Both the position numbers and the translations under genes were made by a program. Under the pieces are notes generated by a model. The model was not told where the DNA came from. It made no database searches and saw only the letters and a program-made list of their open reading frames with translations. A DNA stretch of 64,000 nucleotides from Rhopalosiphum padi (lineage: Eukaryota > Arthropoda > Insecta > Hemiptera > Aphididae). Below are positions 18,114 through 29,106 of the stretch, one piece after another. Within the stretch, counting starts at the first letter, position 1, and every line of letters starts with the position of its first letter. The stretch lies in NCBI RefSeq assembly GCF_020882245.1, contig NC_083599.1, positions 2,480,001 through 2,544,000 of the forward strand, given 5' to 3'.

Positions 18114-20474
18114 TCCAGGGCTCGGAAGTTATAGCACTCATAAAGTAATTTTTTAGCGCTTTAATATGCACTTAAGAACACCACAATTAGCGCTATAAAT
18201 AGCACTAAAAATTGGAAAATATGCAAATTAAAATTTCATTAACAAAAATTTTTTAATTAAAATTTTTTTATAATCTAATTTTTTTTAATTATACAAGTTT
18301 CATATAAAATATGGTAGTAAATATTTGAGAAGTAGGTACTTTGAACGGCTCCGGAACATTTTCTGTTAACATAAATATGTAAAACAATTTATTAATAAAT
18401 TAATAATATTGTGTATTAAGTTTATTTACCTTAAGAATTGCATTGAACAATAAGATGTTTTCTTACATTTTCAAATTTGAACGATCTACGGTTATTTGAT
18501 AGTAGAGTTTTGTATGCCGAGAATGACCGCTCTACATCGACAGACGTCACGGGTGCGAACTTAAAAAATGTTAAGTCGTTACAATTCAAATCTTCAGGAA
18601 GACCATCTAAATTTTGGAATGTATCTTCACCCGTTAGAACTTGTGATATTTTTACCAACGCCGAGAGACCATGATTTTTTTCTTGTACCTGATTAAATTT
18701 ATTTTGAACAGCTTTTCCATTTGGACTATTTAATGTTTCAAATGATTTTTGAATATCTTGAACTATTTTTAGTGAATCAGATAAATGCATATGTTGCCGT
18801 TGTAATTGTTCAATAGCCAAAGTTAATTTGGCAAAGTTCGACTTAATGTACGTTAAGTTGTTTTCCAATCCAGGTTTTATGATGTTGTCTTGAGCATCTT
18901 TAATACTAACTGCATCGTTTCTATCCAACATAAAAATAACACGGTGTATTATTCCGAAATTTTCGCAATAATAAATTGATGCGTTAATCCAACTTCCCCA
19001 ACGTGTGACAATTGGCTCCGGAGGTAAGGGTATGTTTGGCGCTTCCGTTTTAAATACAAGTAAACGACTTGGGGCTTTTCTAAAGATTTTTTTTACACTT
19101 GAAATAACTTCATCTACTACAGGAAATTGACTTCTTACTTCTTCTGCGACTCTGTGTAGTCCATGCACAACACATGTTACGTGAATCATTTTTGAGTAAA
19201 GACTTTTTAGTACTTTTCCTGATTTAACCATGTAAGGTACGGCATCAGATAAAAATAAAAGTACATTGTCATGTTGGATACCAGCCGGCCATAATATGCT
19301 CATCGATCTATCAAAAAGTTTGCTGATTGTTGAGTGGTTAGCTTTTTCTAGTTCATCCGAATTGAGTAAAAAAATATTGCCTGCATTATTTTCCTCAAGA
19401 GTGCCTACTATTACATTTGCAATGTAACGACCCTGTACATCAGTGGTCTCATCGATACTGACCCAAATTTTTTTGTCCGAAATTACTTTCCTAATTTTAT
19501 CCATGGTCTCATTGTAAATATCATCCACATATCCTTTTCTCAACGTGGATTCACTCGGAATATCATTTTTTGTATATACTTCCAAAAATGTTTTGAATTT
19601 TGGATTTTCTAATTTGTTTAAAGGAATGTTAGCTGAAATAAGAGCCTCACACAAATCTTTGTTAAATGACGATTTTTTACTATTATTACTTGTCGCTGTC
19701 AATAACTGCTGTTGTTTCCGATTTATTTGATTTTCATATCGAGCCAGACCTTTGATATGTTTGTCACTTTTTATATGTTGTGATACGTTAAACTTTTTGT
19801 CAGAATTAACTTTGATTTCACAAATTTTACAAAATAATACGCTTGAATCAATTGAAAAAATATCGGGACCAAATTTATTAACGTAAGTTTGGAGTCGATT
19901 TGATAAACTTTGTTTTATTTTAGGCATTTTTAAATCAAAATTAAAACACGAGAAACACGATAGTAAATTCACGATCAATCGCACACACAACACATCCAAA
20001 TGACGGCAAAGAACTAAAATAAAATCATTGTGTATGTTCATAGTTAAGTAATGCGGCGATAACTGTGTCCTACATAAATACGACGAATTCGATAACTGCA
20101 GTACATTTGATAAAATTTTAAAAATAACTAAATTGTTGGAAACGAACGGAATAATCGGTGTGATCAGCAATAGTAACTGAAATGTACTATGTTTGTTCTG
20201 TTAGCATATTCGTATCGTATTCGTATGTGTTTGGTTCAAAATTTTTTTTTAAATATAATTTAGTGTATTTTCTATTTATATAAAAAATATGCTTTAAATA
20301 TCATTTAAAACTCAAAATTAGCAAAATAGCACTAAAAACCACAAATATGCAAAAATAAGCAAAATAAAATTTCGTATATGACATTAGGGAAGTTTGAAAC
20401 AAATTTGTATCTTACTCTGAATGTCCCAAGACCAACCAATAAAAATATGCATTTGCTAGAACTTCCGAGCCCTG
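18114..20474 (-). mobile_element. hAT element with intact CGGBP1-like transposase
   Basis: Termini are exact inverted repeats: CAGGGCTCGGAAGTT at 18,116-18,130 and AACTTCCGAGCCCTG ending at 20,474. The flanks are CTCATAAG at 18,106-18,113 (two further bases TC precede the TIR) and CTCATAAC at 20,475-20,482, a 7 of 8 match as expected for a hAT 8-bp duplication. It interrupts the RT of the Jockey-like LINE, which resumes in frame beyond 20,482. Confidence 0.9.
18431..19927 (-). CDS. hAT transposase, CGGBP1-like zinc finger type
   Basis: Minus-strand ORF. The longest frame starts at 20,170, but I choose the ATG at 19,927 (MPKIKQSLSNRLQTYVNKFG), giving 498 aa, because the earlier codons look like untranslated leader. 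The N-terminus has a BED/CGGBP1-like finger (LFCKICEIKVNSDK, then HIKSDKH). The catalytic fold includes KIWVSIDETTDVQGRYIANV (first Asp), LFLSDAVPYMVKSGK, the CVVHGLHRV Cys-His pair and IVTRWGSWINASI (the RW motif). The hAT dimerisation region ends the protein: VTSVDVERSFSAYKTLLSNN. No frameshift or stop is seen. With matched TIRs and a near-perfect target duplication, this is a plausible recently mobile copy. The protein would act in the nucleus. Confidence 0.92.
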   Translation of the reverse strand: MPKIKQSLSNRLQTYVNKFGPDIFSIDSSVLFCKICEIKVNSDKKFNVSQHIKSDKHIKGLARYENQINRKQQQLLTATSNNSKKSSFNKDLCEALISANIPLNKLENPKFKTFLEVYTKNDIPSESTLRKGYVDDIYNETMDKIRKVISDKKIWVSIDETTDVQGRYIANVIVGTLEENNAGNIFLLNSDELEKANHSTISKLFDRSMSILWPAGIQHDNVLLFLSDAVPYMVKSGKVLKSLYSKMIHVTCVVHGLHRVAEEVRSQFPVVDEVISSVKKIFRKAPSRLLVFKTEAPNIPLPPEPIVTRWGSWINASIYYCENFGIIHRVIFMLDRNDAVSIKDAQDNIIKPGLENNLTYIKSNFAKLTLAIEQLQRQHMHLSDSLKIVQDIQKSFETLNSPNGKAVQNKFNQVQEKNHGLSALVKISQVLTGEDTFQNLDGLPEDLNCNDLTFFKFAPVTSVDVERSFSAYKTLLSNNRRSFKFENVRKHLIVQCNS

Positions 20475-20630
20475 CTCATAACCTACAAAGCCACTATGTA
20501 TTATCAGAATGGTGTAAAAACTAGAATATTCAATTAAACGCATCAAAAAGTACAGCAATCATTTTCAGCCTTCGTCGCTACTCCACACCACTACCATTAA
20601 AATTCGACAACGTGCCTATACCTGTAATGA
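20475..20630 (+). pseudogene. Jockey-like LINE ORF2 segment 4: RT thumb-side end
   Basis: Resumes the split LINE: HNLQSHYVLSEWCKN, a stop, then QLNASKSTAIIFSLRRYSTP and KFDNVPIPV up to about 20,620. NASKSTAIIF is the post-FADD motif of Jockey ORF2. After about 20,630 the similarity stops. Confidence 0.8.
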
Positions 20631-22169
20631 TATATACATTATGATTTTATTATCATTTTATTTTATTACATTACGGTTTTTGGAGAATTTATTTCGGGCC
20701 TACTAGGAATATTTTTTATATGGCGAATAATCCTGACGTGTATCAATACAGGCCTAAACATATCCTTGTTATATCAAACTTTTGGATGGAGCTTAAAACT
20801 AGCAGCTGGCATCTTTAGTAGCATCACACATTATATAATGCACAACATGCACAAAACACAACAGCAACAAAAAAAAAAACGAAGAACAACTACATTCACT
20901 GCTTATTTTAAACCAAGAAAAATACCAAGATGCACAAATATTAAACACAAATTAATTAAATTACTTAATTAATTAATTAATAAAAAAAAAACAGTAAAAT
21001 AAAAAAATGCTTGATAACAAAAAAAGTCAAAAAGAAAAAAGTATACTTTTTTTAGCGTTAACTTCACTTCCTACTAATGAAAACATTAAAAAATAATAGA
21101 TATGTGACATTCTCAAAAACAATTTTTTTTGCTCGACTGTAATAAATATCTGTAATTAGATAATTGTTTATAATCTTATTTAACAATAATATTACGATTT
21201 GAATTTAAACCTAAATTATTTGTATATTTAAGCTGTCATATAGTATGCGGTCTACCGCACATAAATAATTTAAAAATATATCATAATATTATAGTATAAT
21301 TATTGTAGTATTAATACCTGGTAAAAAATTAATAATTAAAAATTTTTTTGTCAATGTTATACAAAAACTTCTGCCATATCTCTCAAAAATACATTAAATA
21401 AATCCAATTTATTAATTTACTCGCCACAGTGTTTCCACGAGATACCTGTAATAATATGTATCATTAGAGAGTTTTTGCACAACACCGGTTAAAACGATTT
21501 AATACGGAAGATGACTTATGTGAATAACCCTTTTTTTTCGGGAGCGGTTACAAACCCTGCTAAATATTATATTATTTTTATGAATAATAGGATTTAATGC
21601 AGATATGTAATCGGTGAATGATACAATTTGGCGCACCAATAATGTACTGGAAGTCAGCCATCAACACTTACGCATGCATATGGGAAACAGACACCACCCA
21701 GAACCGTGGATATTTCTGAGTAATAATAATTTAATTAATTATTTAAAATATTATATAGTTGCCTATATATAATATATATATATAAAATAAAGGGTAAGCT
21801 CAATGGTAGTAGAAGGGCATTTTTCTTGTCGGATATGATTCTTTTGAAGGATAGGTCTGTTAGTGTTAGATGTGCTAAAAATTTCAATAATATGATAATA
21901 TGATAATATGTTGCAATATGTGATTTACACATAAAATAAATTAAATTTCAAAATTGCACCAAATTTATGTTTTGTATATGAGCATAATATGTGGACATTC
22001 ATTCTTTTGTTAGGTATACACTATAAATGAAAACAAGGTGCATGTCGAATCAACAAATAAAATATTTAACTAAGTTGTTTAAATTGAATTAATAATTATC
22101 TATTAATAATTTTACAGAAGGACTAATTACATACTCAAGAGATATACCTACTAATTGACTATTCCGCGG
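20631..22169. other. 1.5 kb AT-rich, unrecognised
   Basis: No convincing coding signal on either strand; the short open frames look like chance. It contains the small palindrome TGCGGTCTACCGCA at 21,246-21,259, TTAATTAA runs near 20,950-20,980 and TA-rich runs near 21,770. Nothing else identified. Confidence 0.5.
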
Positions 22170-22390
22170 TAACTGATGGCGAACAAATAAGAGAGCCACA
22201 ACGGCAGGTATGAATAGACAACCAAAGGCGTTTAGATTTGGCAATGAGGCTGCTAAATGAAGGGCGATATTCTGTATTGAAGTTTCTTGTCTGTTCACGA
22301 CATGCAACACCGAATTTTGGTGTCCTACGACCTCAACCACTTCAAATTCAACCAGTAAATACACATGTAAATTGGATCCATAATGAAGGC
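22170..22390 (+). other. Possible exon-like scrap, unrecognised
   Basis: One plus-strand frame, with a single stop, reads DGEQIREPQRQV, then DNQRRLDLAMRLLNEGRYSV and LKFLVCSRHATPNFGVLRPQ. Its composition resembles real protein more than the neighbouring AT-rich sequence does. The opposite strand also has an open frame (22,364-22,089). I do not recognise either. Positions 22,391-22,750 show nothing. Confidence 0.25.
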
Positions 22391-22771
22391 CTAAATAGTA
22401 ATTATTTATAATTTAAATTAATCTCAACTATTGATTAATTATTATTGATAATTATAATCTTTTAATCTTTTAGTCATCCCAAATTCCCAATAGACATAGT
22501 GCAGCCGCCGGAAAACAGCGCACCGTAGTGGTGAACGCACGCAACTTTTGTATGATAATTAAATAATTTACCATAGTGATTTATAATATTATTAAAAAAG
22601 CTTTTATTTATTTTTGTTATATTTTTCGTAATCACCTTACTCACTATGAAATATATCAATGGGTGATTAAATGGTTTATAAATTACAGTTTATATTTGAT
22701 TAATTTAGCTTTTTAAGTTTAATTGTAATTGTATCTACTGTTTACTGTTATACATATATTAAGGTACTTAC

Positions 22772-23669
22772 ATGAACATATTATATTACAGACATACTAA
22801 AATAGATTTAAGATTCTTCTTTATAATGACTCAACCAGATATAATTTTTAACTGTGGTTTTAGAACCATTATATATAATTATGAATTAAAAAATAATAAG
22901 GGCTTTAAGTTGTTTGAAAGTGGTCATGTGTACACAGTATCTGAAGTACAACAGCCGAATGGTTATAGTACCATCAACGGTTATGTTATTAGGCAAACAT
23001 CAGTCACTCTGCCACCTTATAAAGTTACATTTGAAGTAGGTACAAAAATCAAATTAAATAAAGTACCTAACTATTCTAATTCTTAAATGGTATTTATAGA
23101 TAGATCCCTTTAGAAATGTAACACATTGTTTTTGTGAATGCCCTGCTGGAGCTGGGAATAAGTGTAAGCACATTGCTGCACTTGTTTATAATATAAATAA
23201 TGAAGAGAGTAAATCAAAAACAAATGCAGAACAAGAATGGGGAAAGCCTTCAAAATCAGCAGAAGCTAAGTACAAAAAAGGCAGAACCATTGAAAATCTA
23301 TTTCCTAGAAAGAAACAAAAATTTTCTAAATCTGAAATTAATACAACTAATAGAACTATTAGTCATAAAGCACTTGTGAATGAGTATAAAATCTTAGAAA
23401 TTCCTTGTATTCTCAGTAAAATGATTGAAAAAGAAGTACAAAGTGAGGTTGATACTGAGTGTCAGAGATATCTATTAGATTTGTTAAACGAGGTGGAAAA
23501 GTCAGTAGACACTGATTTTTTAAACTTTATTCTCACCAAACAAAATGCATATGATATTGTCTTACCGCCAATGATAGGTTCTTACTTTCCTTTAAACTTA
23601 AATGAAAATACATTTTATATGAATAATATTGTAGTTGATTTAACACAAATTATAAACATATTTAATTAA
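22772..23669 (+). CDS. SWIM zinc-finger protein, probably TE-derived
   Basis: Two plus-strand open pieces belong to one gene. The first (likely start at 22,826, MTQPDIIFNCGFRTIIYNYE) ends at 23,086. The second reads FRNVTHCFCECPAGAGNK and CKHIAALVYNINNEE, a SWIM finger (C-x-C...C-x-H), followed by WGKPSKSAEAKYKKGRTIEN and LFPRKKQK, and ends at 23,669. The join would be explained by GT...AG boundaries at 23,063 and 23,099, keeping the frame (KIKLNK then IDPFRNVT). That intron would be only 37 nt, too short for most animals, so a frameshift is equally possible. In insects such SWIM proteins often sit upstream of a YqaJ nuclease domain; none is present here. It appears truncated where the piggyBac begins. 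Confidence 0.6.
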
Positions 23670-23670
23670 T

Positions 23671-24979
23671 TTAATCGGTCCCACGACCGAGAACATCGGT
23701 ACTACCGCCCGCGTCGAAAAAAGCGGAAACAAAAAACGCAAACAATCCACCGACAGACAACGCGCCAAAAACCTCGCGGCAGCGCCGGAGCACCGCACGA
23801 AGGCGGGAATTCTGGGAAATGAGGAAGACTACCGACCCCACCACCTTCCAACAATTCCGCCTGGAGAAACCGGCGCCCCCAACCTCCCAACCGGCAACAC
23901 GTCCAAGGTCGCTGGAGGCGACCGACACACCTGTCCCCGAGGCCAAGGCACCGGAGGTAGCAATGCCTATCGGACAAGCCGAGGCCACGGAGCAGCCAGC
24001 CACCGACTCCCCAAAACCGGTCGATATGGAAGTATTACCGGATAAGGAGGCGGAGCTGCTGTGCGACATGGATGTCGGTCCACCAGACGACGTGGACATG
24101 GAAACCGTGTTCCTAAACATACACCCCGCCCCCACGACACCACCACTACATGTACAATCTGATACTGAAGAAGAAACTGAAGTTTCAATTCCACCACTTC
24201 AACCAAAAGTAGTTGTACCTCAAAAAAATAACAAAGGTCTGTTTACTCCAAATTTTAAATGGAAATCTGGTACACCATTTCCACCTAAGGTTCACCAGTT
24301 TTGTCCAAGTAAAAGTGGTATCCAAAAAGAGTTTGAACTGAACAGTAACTCTACTATTTTAGATTTTTTTGAAGCCCTCGTAACTCCATTTTTATTGGGC
24401 AAAGTTGCATATGAAACAAATGAATACTATAAGCAAAACAATGAATCACATATTATGTCATGTGGCAATGCACGATGGTATGACACTACATCAGAAGAAT
24501 TATATTTATTTATTTCAGTACAAATGCTTATGGCTAGAAATAAAAAACTTGATAATTCAGAATATTGGTCTACAGATCCACTACTTTATTCTCCTATTTT
24601 TGGAAAAATCATGAGTAGAAATCGGTTTCAGTTACTTCTGCGTTATATTCATTTTTGTAATAATAACAATCAAGTCACAAATGACCGCTTATTCAAAATT
24701 GATATGGTATTACAAGACATAAAGAATAATTTCAGATCTGCTATGGTGCCATTTCAAAATCTTGTTATAGATGAGAGTTTGGTGTTATGGAAAGGGAGAC
24801 TTTCATTCAAACAGTTCATAAGAACTAAACGTCATCGGTTTGGAATACAATTTTTTATTTTGTGTGATGTAGAAACAGACTATATTTTAGATTTTATTAT
24901 ATACACTGGAAAAACTACACGTCTTGTTTCGTGTAATCCTAACTTAGGTCAATCAGGTGCTGTTGTAATATGGAAATAA
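23671..24979 (+). pseudogene. piggyBac transposase N-terminal two thirds, with GC-rich leader
   Basis: Plus-strand open frame with ATG at 23,819 and stop at 24,977-24,979 (386 aa). Residues 1-110 are proline- and alanine-rich and encoded by markedly GC-rich DNA (about 23,690-24,130), unlike anything nearby. From residue about 112 (SDTEEETEVSIPPLQPKVVV) the sequence is piggyBac: KVAYETNEYYKQ, EELYLFISVQMLMARNK, SEYWSTDPLLYSPIFGKIMS, RNRFQLLLRYIHFCNN and NLVIDESLVLWKGRL (first catalytic Asp), then FFILCDVETDYILDFIIYTG (second). It stops at LGQSGAVVIWK, before the third Asp and the cysteine-rich tail, so it cannot be an active transposase. No TTAA-flanked terminus was found. Confidence 0.85.
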
Positions 24980-25101
24980 ATAATTTTTTTTTTTGCTGAT
25001 AATTATTAATTCAGGGGAATCATTAAATAGAATAAAAAAAAAGTGAAAATTCCCCAAAAAAATATTGCTTGGCCTGTCAGTGGTGAATAATTTAAAAGTG
25101 C

Positions 25102-25536
25102 TTGGCAGAAAAAAGGTTAATGCAATATATTATACATCAAAAAGAAAATGAAACGAAATCTAAAGAAAATGAAAAAAATTTAGATGTAAATGATAAATTT
25201 TTTTCAAGTATGTGTTCCATGGTCAAACAATTTTCATCATACCACCAACATGTAGCGAGATCCAAAATTTTTTCAATTGTCTCAGAACTAGAATTACAGC
25301 ACATCAACCAACAATCATGTAATCGACCACAAACAACACCAAATCCACAGTTTGTATCTCATACACCAATACATGACCAACGAGACACTTATCAGTACCC
25401 GATCCCAAGTACCAGTCAACACCATTTTGCATCATCTACACCACATCTCCCACACGGTCAACAATATAATTACGAGTCTGAAACATCATCTGACAACAGT
25501 TATTTTAATAAAGTACATACACAAGGTAAACAATAA
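25102..25536 (+). pseudogene. MADF/BESS-type partner protein, C-terminal exon
   Basis: Plus-strand open frame, 144 aa. A splice-acceptor-like TTGGCAG precedes it, so the ATG at 25,102 is probably not the real start. Residues 28-70 (VNDKFFSSMCSMVKQFSSYH and HVARSKIFSIVSELELQ) resemble the BESS-like tail of MADF DNA-binding proteins that accompany PIF/Harbinger transposases. The rest is a Gln/His/Ser-rich tail. The MADF domain exon is missing; the preceding sequence is truncated piggyBac. It converges tail-to-tail with the Harbinger transposase ending at 26,135. The intervening 25,537-26,134 is AT-rich and featureless. Confidence 0.6.
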
Positions 25537-26134
25537 TATTCCTCTCTCATAATATTGTGCCAGTCAGAAGATTTTAATTTAATTATCTACATTGTTTTTT
25601 ATTAACATGTGTCTTATTTTAAGTATTAATATATTCTTTGACATTTTAAATTTAACTATAATAAGGTTTATAAAAGTTATTATTTTTATTTTACATGCAT
25701 TTATCTAAATATTTTGGTTTTTTTTTTCTATTATTTGTATTTTATGTACAATGTTTTTTTAGTTTCTATTAACATAATATGCAAGGACTGCAATAATTAA
25801 ATATTTGTTTATTAATGTTATGTTATTTTATTAAAAATTATGCTTTTTAAAGTTTAATTTTGTATTTTGTATTGTTCAATTTTGTATTTCAAATATTTAT
25901 ACCAGACAATGATCATTATAATTAATTTTATCATAGGTACTATACGTTTTAAACATAATTTAATATAATAATAACACAACTATTTAGGTATTGATGAATA
26001 ATCATATAATATTAACTTTTTCACTCATAATATTACAAAGAATAAATTGTTAAACTAACTAATGTTAATAATATAATTAGGTACGTAATTTATGAAACAA
26101 AACAATAAAATTACAGTATAAATTTATAAAAAAA

Positions 26135-28160
26135 TTATTTCCAATGTAATTGTCCAGCTGGAGAACAAAAAAATGTTTTATATTTATCTCGGTATTCGAA
26201 TGCGCGTTTTTGTGCACTGCCTCCTTGTCGAGGGAATGACCTTATATGACTAGGTAAACTTGTCGAATTTAATGGCAGTTCATGATTTTGAGTTTCTGGT
26301 CCATCTTTTTTTATAAAGTTATGAAGAATGCAAGTAGTCATAACAATTTTGTCAGCGTTTTGAGGTAACGCTTTAAGACGTCTACAGTAAATACGGAACT
26401 TGGCAGTAATTTGTCCAAAAGCATCTTCAACAACTTTTCTCGCCCTTGAAAGCCGTTCGTTGAATACTTTTTTTTGCTCATCTTCGTATATTTGGGGACT
26501 TGGGTATGGTCTTAATAAATAAATTTTCAGTGGGAATGCCTCATCACCTATAATAACATACGGAAGTTTCTCATTTGTCCCAGGAAGTTCACGATCACTT
26601 GGTATATTCATTTTGTTTTTTTCGAGAGCTTTTCCCATATTCGAATGTGACAAAATACCACCATCGCTGTTTTTCCCATAGGCTCCAATATCCACAGCAA
26701 TGAACTTATACTGGGCATCTACTAGTGCAAGTAATACAATGGAAAATGTTTTTTTATAGTTGAATTACAATGATCCGCTGTTAGGGGGTGCTTCAATTAC
26801 CATGTGCTTGCCATCCAGTGCCCCAATGCAATTCGGGAAATTCCATATTTCCCAAAATTCATTGGCTATTCGTTCCCAATCTTCTTTTTTAAGGGTGGGC
26901 ATAGTCTCTTCTTTCATAATTGAAATAATAGCTTCACAAACTTCTAACACAATAGATTGAACAGTAGAATGACCTAATCGGAAACTGAAAGAAATTGTTT
27001 GGTAAGAATCACCGGTTGCTAAAAACCTAAAAAAAAATCATTTACCTAAATTATTTTTATGTTAAGTTGTTTTCTCTATTAAGAATCTTAAACCATGTAC
27101 TACAGACAGTCTTGTAAAGTACTTGAGTAAAAGTATTCAAATACTTTTTAAGTACTCAAATACGTATTCTAAATAGGTACATTTGAAAAAAGTACTTGGG
27201 CGCAGTATTTGAATACTTTTTTGGAAGTATCTGTATTTAAAATCAAATACTATTTTTAAATACTTTTTTCGTCTTACTTTATTTACAGAGGCACCAAATT
27301 TAAATAAAAGAATACAAATCTGAAATTGTAAATTTTTTTTTGTGTGTTTTAGTAGGTAGGTATATTGTAATATTTTTAGTGGCCTATACTAGGTATCCGT
27401 ATCCTATATGGATAAGGTCAGTAGGCCAAGGTAAAAGGGTAAAACACATTAAAAAAAAAGTAAAAAGTATTTAAGAGTATCTGTAAATACTTTTTAAAAT
27501 TTTTGTATTTGTACTTAAATACTTATCTTTTCAAGTATTCAAATACGTATTTTAAATACTTTTGAAATAATATAAGTCGCAAAACTTTTGATTTGAAAAT
27601 AGCTCTATAAAAATACAATTTTTAATCTAATATATTTTCAAAATATATGGCTGAATAATTTTAGTACCTATTGATTAATGATTGTATTACTAATGAATAA
27701 TGATGTACTAAAATACGAAAACATTTAAGCTAATTGCATTACCTTTGCAAAAATATTTTTGATTTTTACTCAACACATTTTGTAAAAATTCACACATTTA
27801 TTTTGTAAATTTTTATTTTTTAGTACAGATAATTCCGACTTTTTTTCTTATTTTATTAACAATTATATAGTAATATAGTAAGTTAGTACCTACTAATAGT
27901 AACTATTTAAGTATAAAATACAAATTAATTTAAAAATATATTAAAGTGTACCAACCTTAAGCACACTGCCAGTTTTTCCTTAGGTGGAATTGATTCCCTA
28001 AATGGTGTATTCTGTTTAGTGATCTTGTCCTTGATTTTCAAAAATAAAACATTAAACTGATATTTAGTCATGTGAAAATATTTAAAAAATTTATCTTCGT
28101 GGTCTTCCAGCTGTTTACATAATGTTGCATATTTTCCTTCAATTTTTCGTTTTTTTAATA
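26135..28160 (-). pseudogene. PIF/Harbinger (HARBI1-like) transposase, two exons
   Basis: Minus-strand gene. The 5' exon (about 28,150-27,956) reads EGKYATLCKQLEDHEDKFFK and RESIPPKEKLAVCLR. A GT...AG intron (27,955-27,027, 929 bp) joins it in frame to FLATGDSYQTISFSFRLGHS. The second exon gives the DDE_4 domain: NCIGALDGKHMVIEAPPNSG (first Asp), VIIGDEAFPLKIYLLRPYP (second Asp) and ARKVVEDAFGQITAKFRIYC (Glu). It ends at 26,135. A frame break lies near 26,760 (NSGSL / NYKKTFSIVLLALVDAQYKF) and a stop plus shift near 28,155. The catalytic triad survives but the frame is broken, so it is a recently decayed copy. Confidence 0.85.
27110..27560. repeat. Inverted AAGTATTTGAATACTTTTT-type repeat inside the Harbinger intron
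   Basis: The segment is built of degenerate copies of AGTATTCAAATACTTTTT. Both strands read similarly, and the left part (27,118-27,250) is roughly the inverse of the right part (27,455-27,560). It behaves like a MITE made of internal repeats. I could not define exact termini or a target duplication. Confidence 0.5.
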
Positions 28161-28161
28161 T

Positions 28162-28490
28162 TTATTTAGCCATTTCTATTTCTTGAGCTTCCTCTTCATC
28201 TAACAATATAGCCACCATTGCCAAATCAGAATTGGAAAAATATTTGAACATTGTGAAAAATACAACCTCTCGGTAACAAAAACGCGAGTGGAATGAATAT
28301 TTTATAAGTTTTACAGAGTCAAATTTGGTCGTATGCGTCGTAACGTGTCTGAGGTTGCAGGTTTGGTGTGAATTCATAGAGTCATTTGAGCGTTGATTAC
28401 CAACAAAATGTTCACTGCAAATAACAGAATGAGGTTTAGGGTACCACAATTGACCATTATTGCTAAAACCAGATTTAAAGAGTTCAATTT
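28162..28490 (-). pseudogene. THAP zinc-finger remnant and N-terminus of the Harbinger protein
   Basis: From about 28,485 the minus strand reads IELFKSGFSNNGQLWYPKPH and then SVICSEHFVGNQRSND, the C-x2-H-F half of a THAP finger. The following frame is unrelated sequence, and then AMVAILLDEEEAQEIEMAK near 28,225-28,165, the usual acidic start of a HARBI1-like protein, which meets a stop at about 28,160. The THAP piece may be a separate fusion exon or a scrap of another element. Confidence in THAP is moderate. Confidence 0.5.
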
Positions 28491-29104
28491 TAATATATTA
28501 TCCACAAACAAATACATTATACTTTTATTTAGCTTACTCTAAACGTTTAACTGCATAAATCCATAGTTTCTTTAATTCACTCTGGTAAGGCTTATTTGGA
28601 AAATTATAAAACTTAACATTTGTAGTGTTTTTATGTGTTACTACAATTAAAAACACAGCAGATTTTACTCATTTTAAACAACAAATAGATAGGTAATAAA
28701 TAAAAATGAACAGAAATACAGAGTGAATATATACAAATAATTAGAAATTGGTATTTAAAATTGTTTTAGTTATTAATAATAATATACCATAATACAATAT
28801 CCATATAAAATTATCATACAAAAATTGCATGCGTACACAACCGGGAGCGCTAGTGTATGTCTGCACGGTGTCTATAGTTGAGTGACAATGCTACATAATA
28901 TGTATATTTTCGCCGCCAACTTTAATTGTTTTACTAGGATTACGTCAAGTTCTCTGTTAGTCTTGCTTTACAAGCTATTCTATTATGGCTCCATGCTATA
29001 TGGACCATATTACAGATGTCCACTGTGTAGAGGACAAGTTTAAAGTTATACAATAATATTAAGATTAAAAACAATTTTCACATTTATCAATGTAAACTTA
29101 CAAA
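28491..29104. other. Unrecognised non-coding stretch
   Basis: AT-rich, with a more mixed portion near 28,830-29,030 (CCGGGAGCGCTAGTGTATGT). I see no ORF, terminal repeat or known motif. Confidence 0.4.
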
Positions 29105-29106
29105 TA

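Noticed and set aside
20766..20972. 68-aa plus-strand ORF
   Set aside because: Poly-Gln/Lys run in AT-rich DNA with no homology I recognise; likely chance.
23671..24206. Minus-strand Gly/Ser-rich frames
   Set aside because: They lie opposite the GC-rich piggyBac leader and are explained by GC-rich codon composition. No motif supports them.
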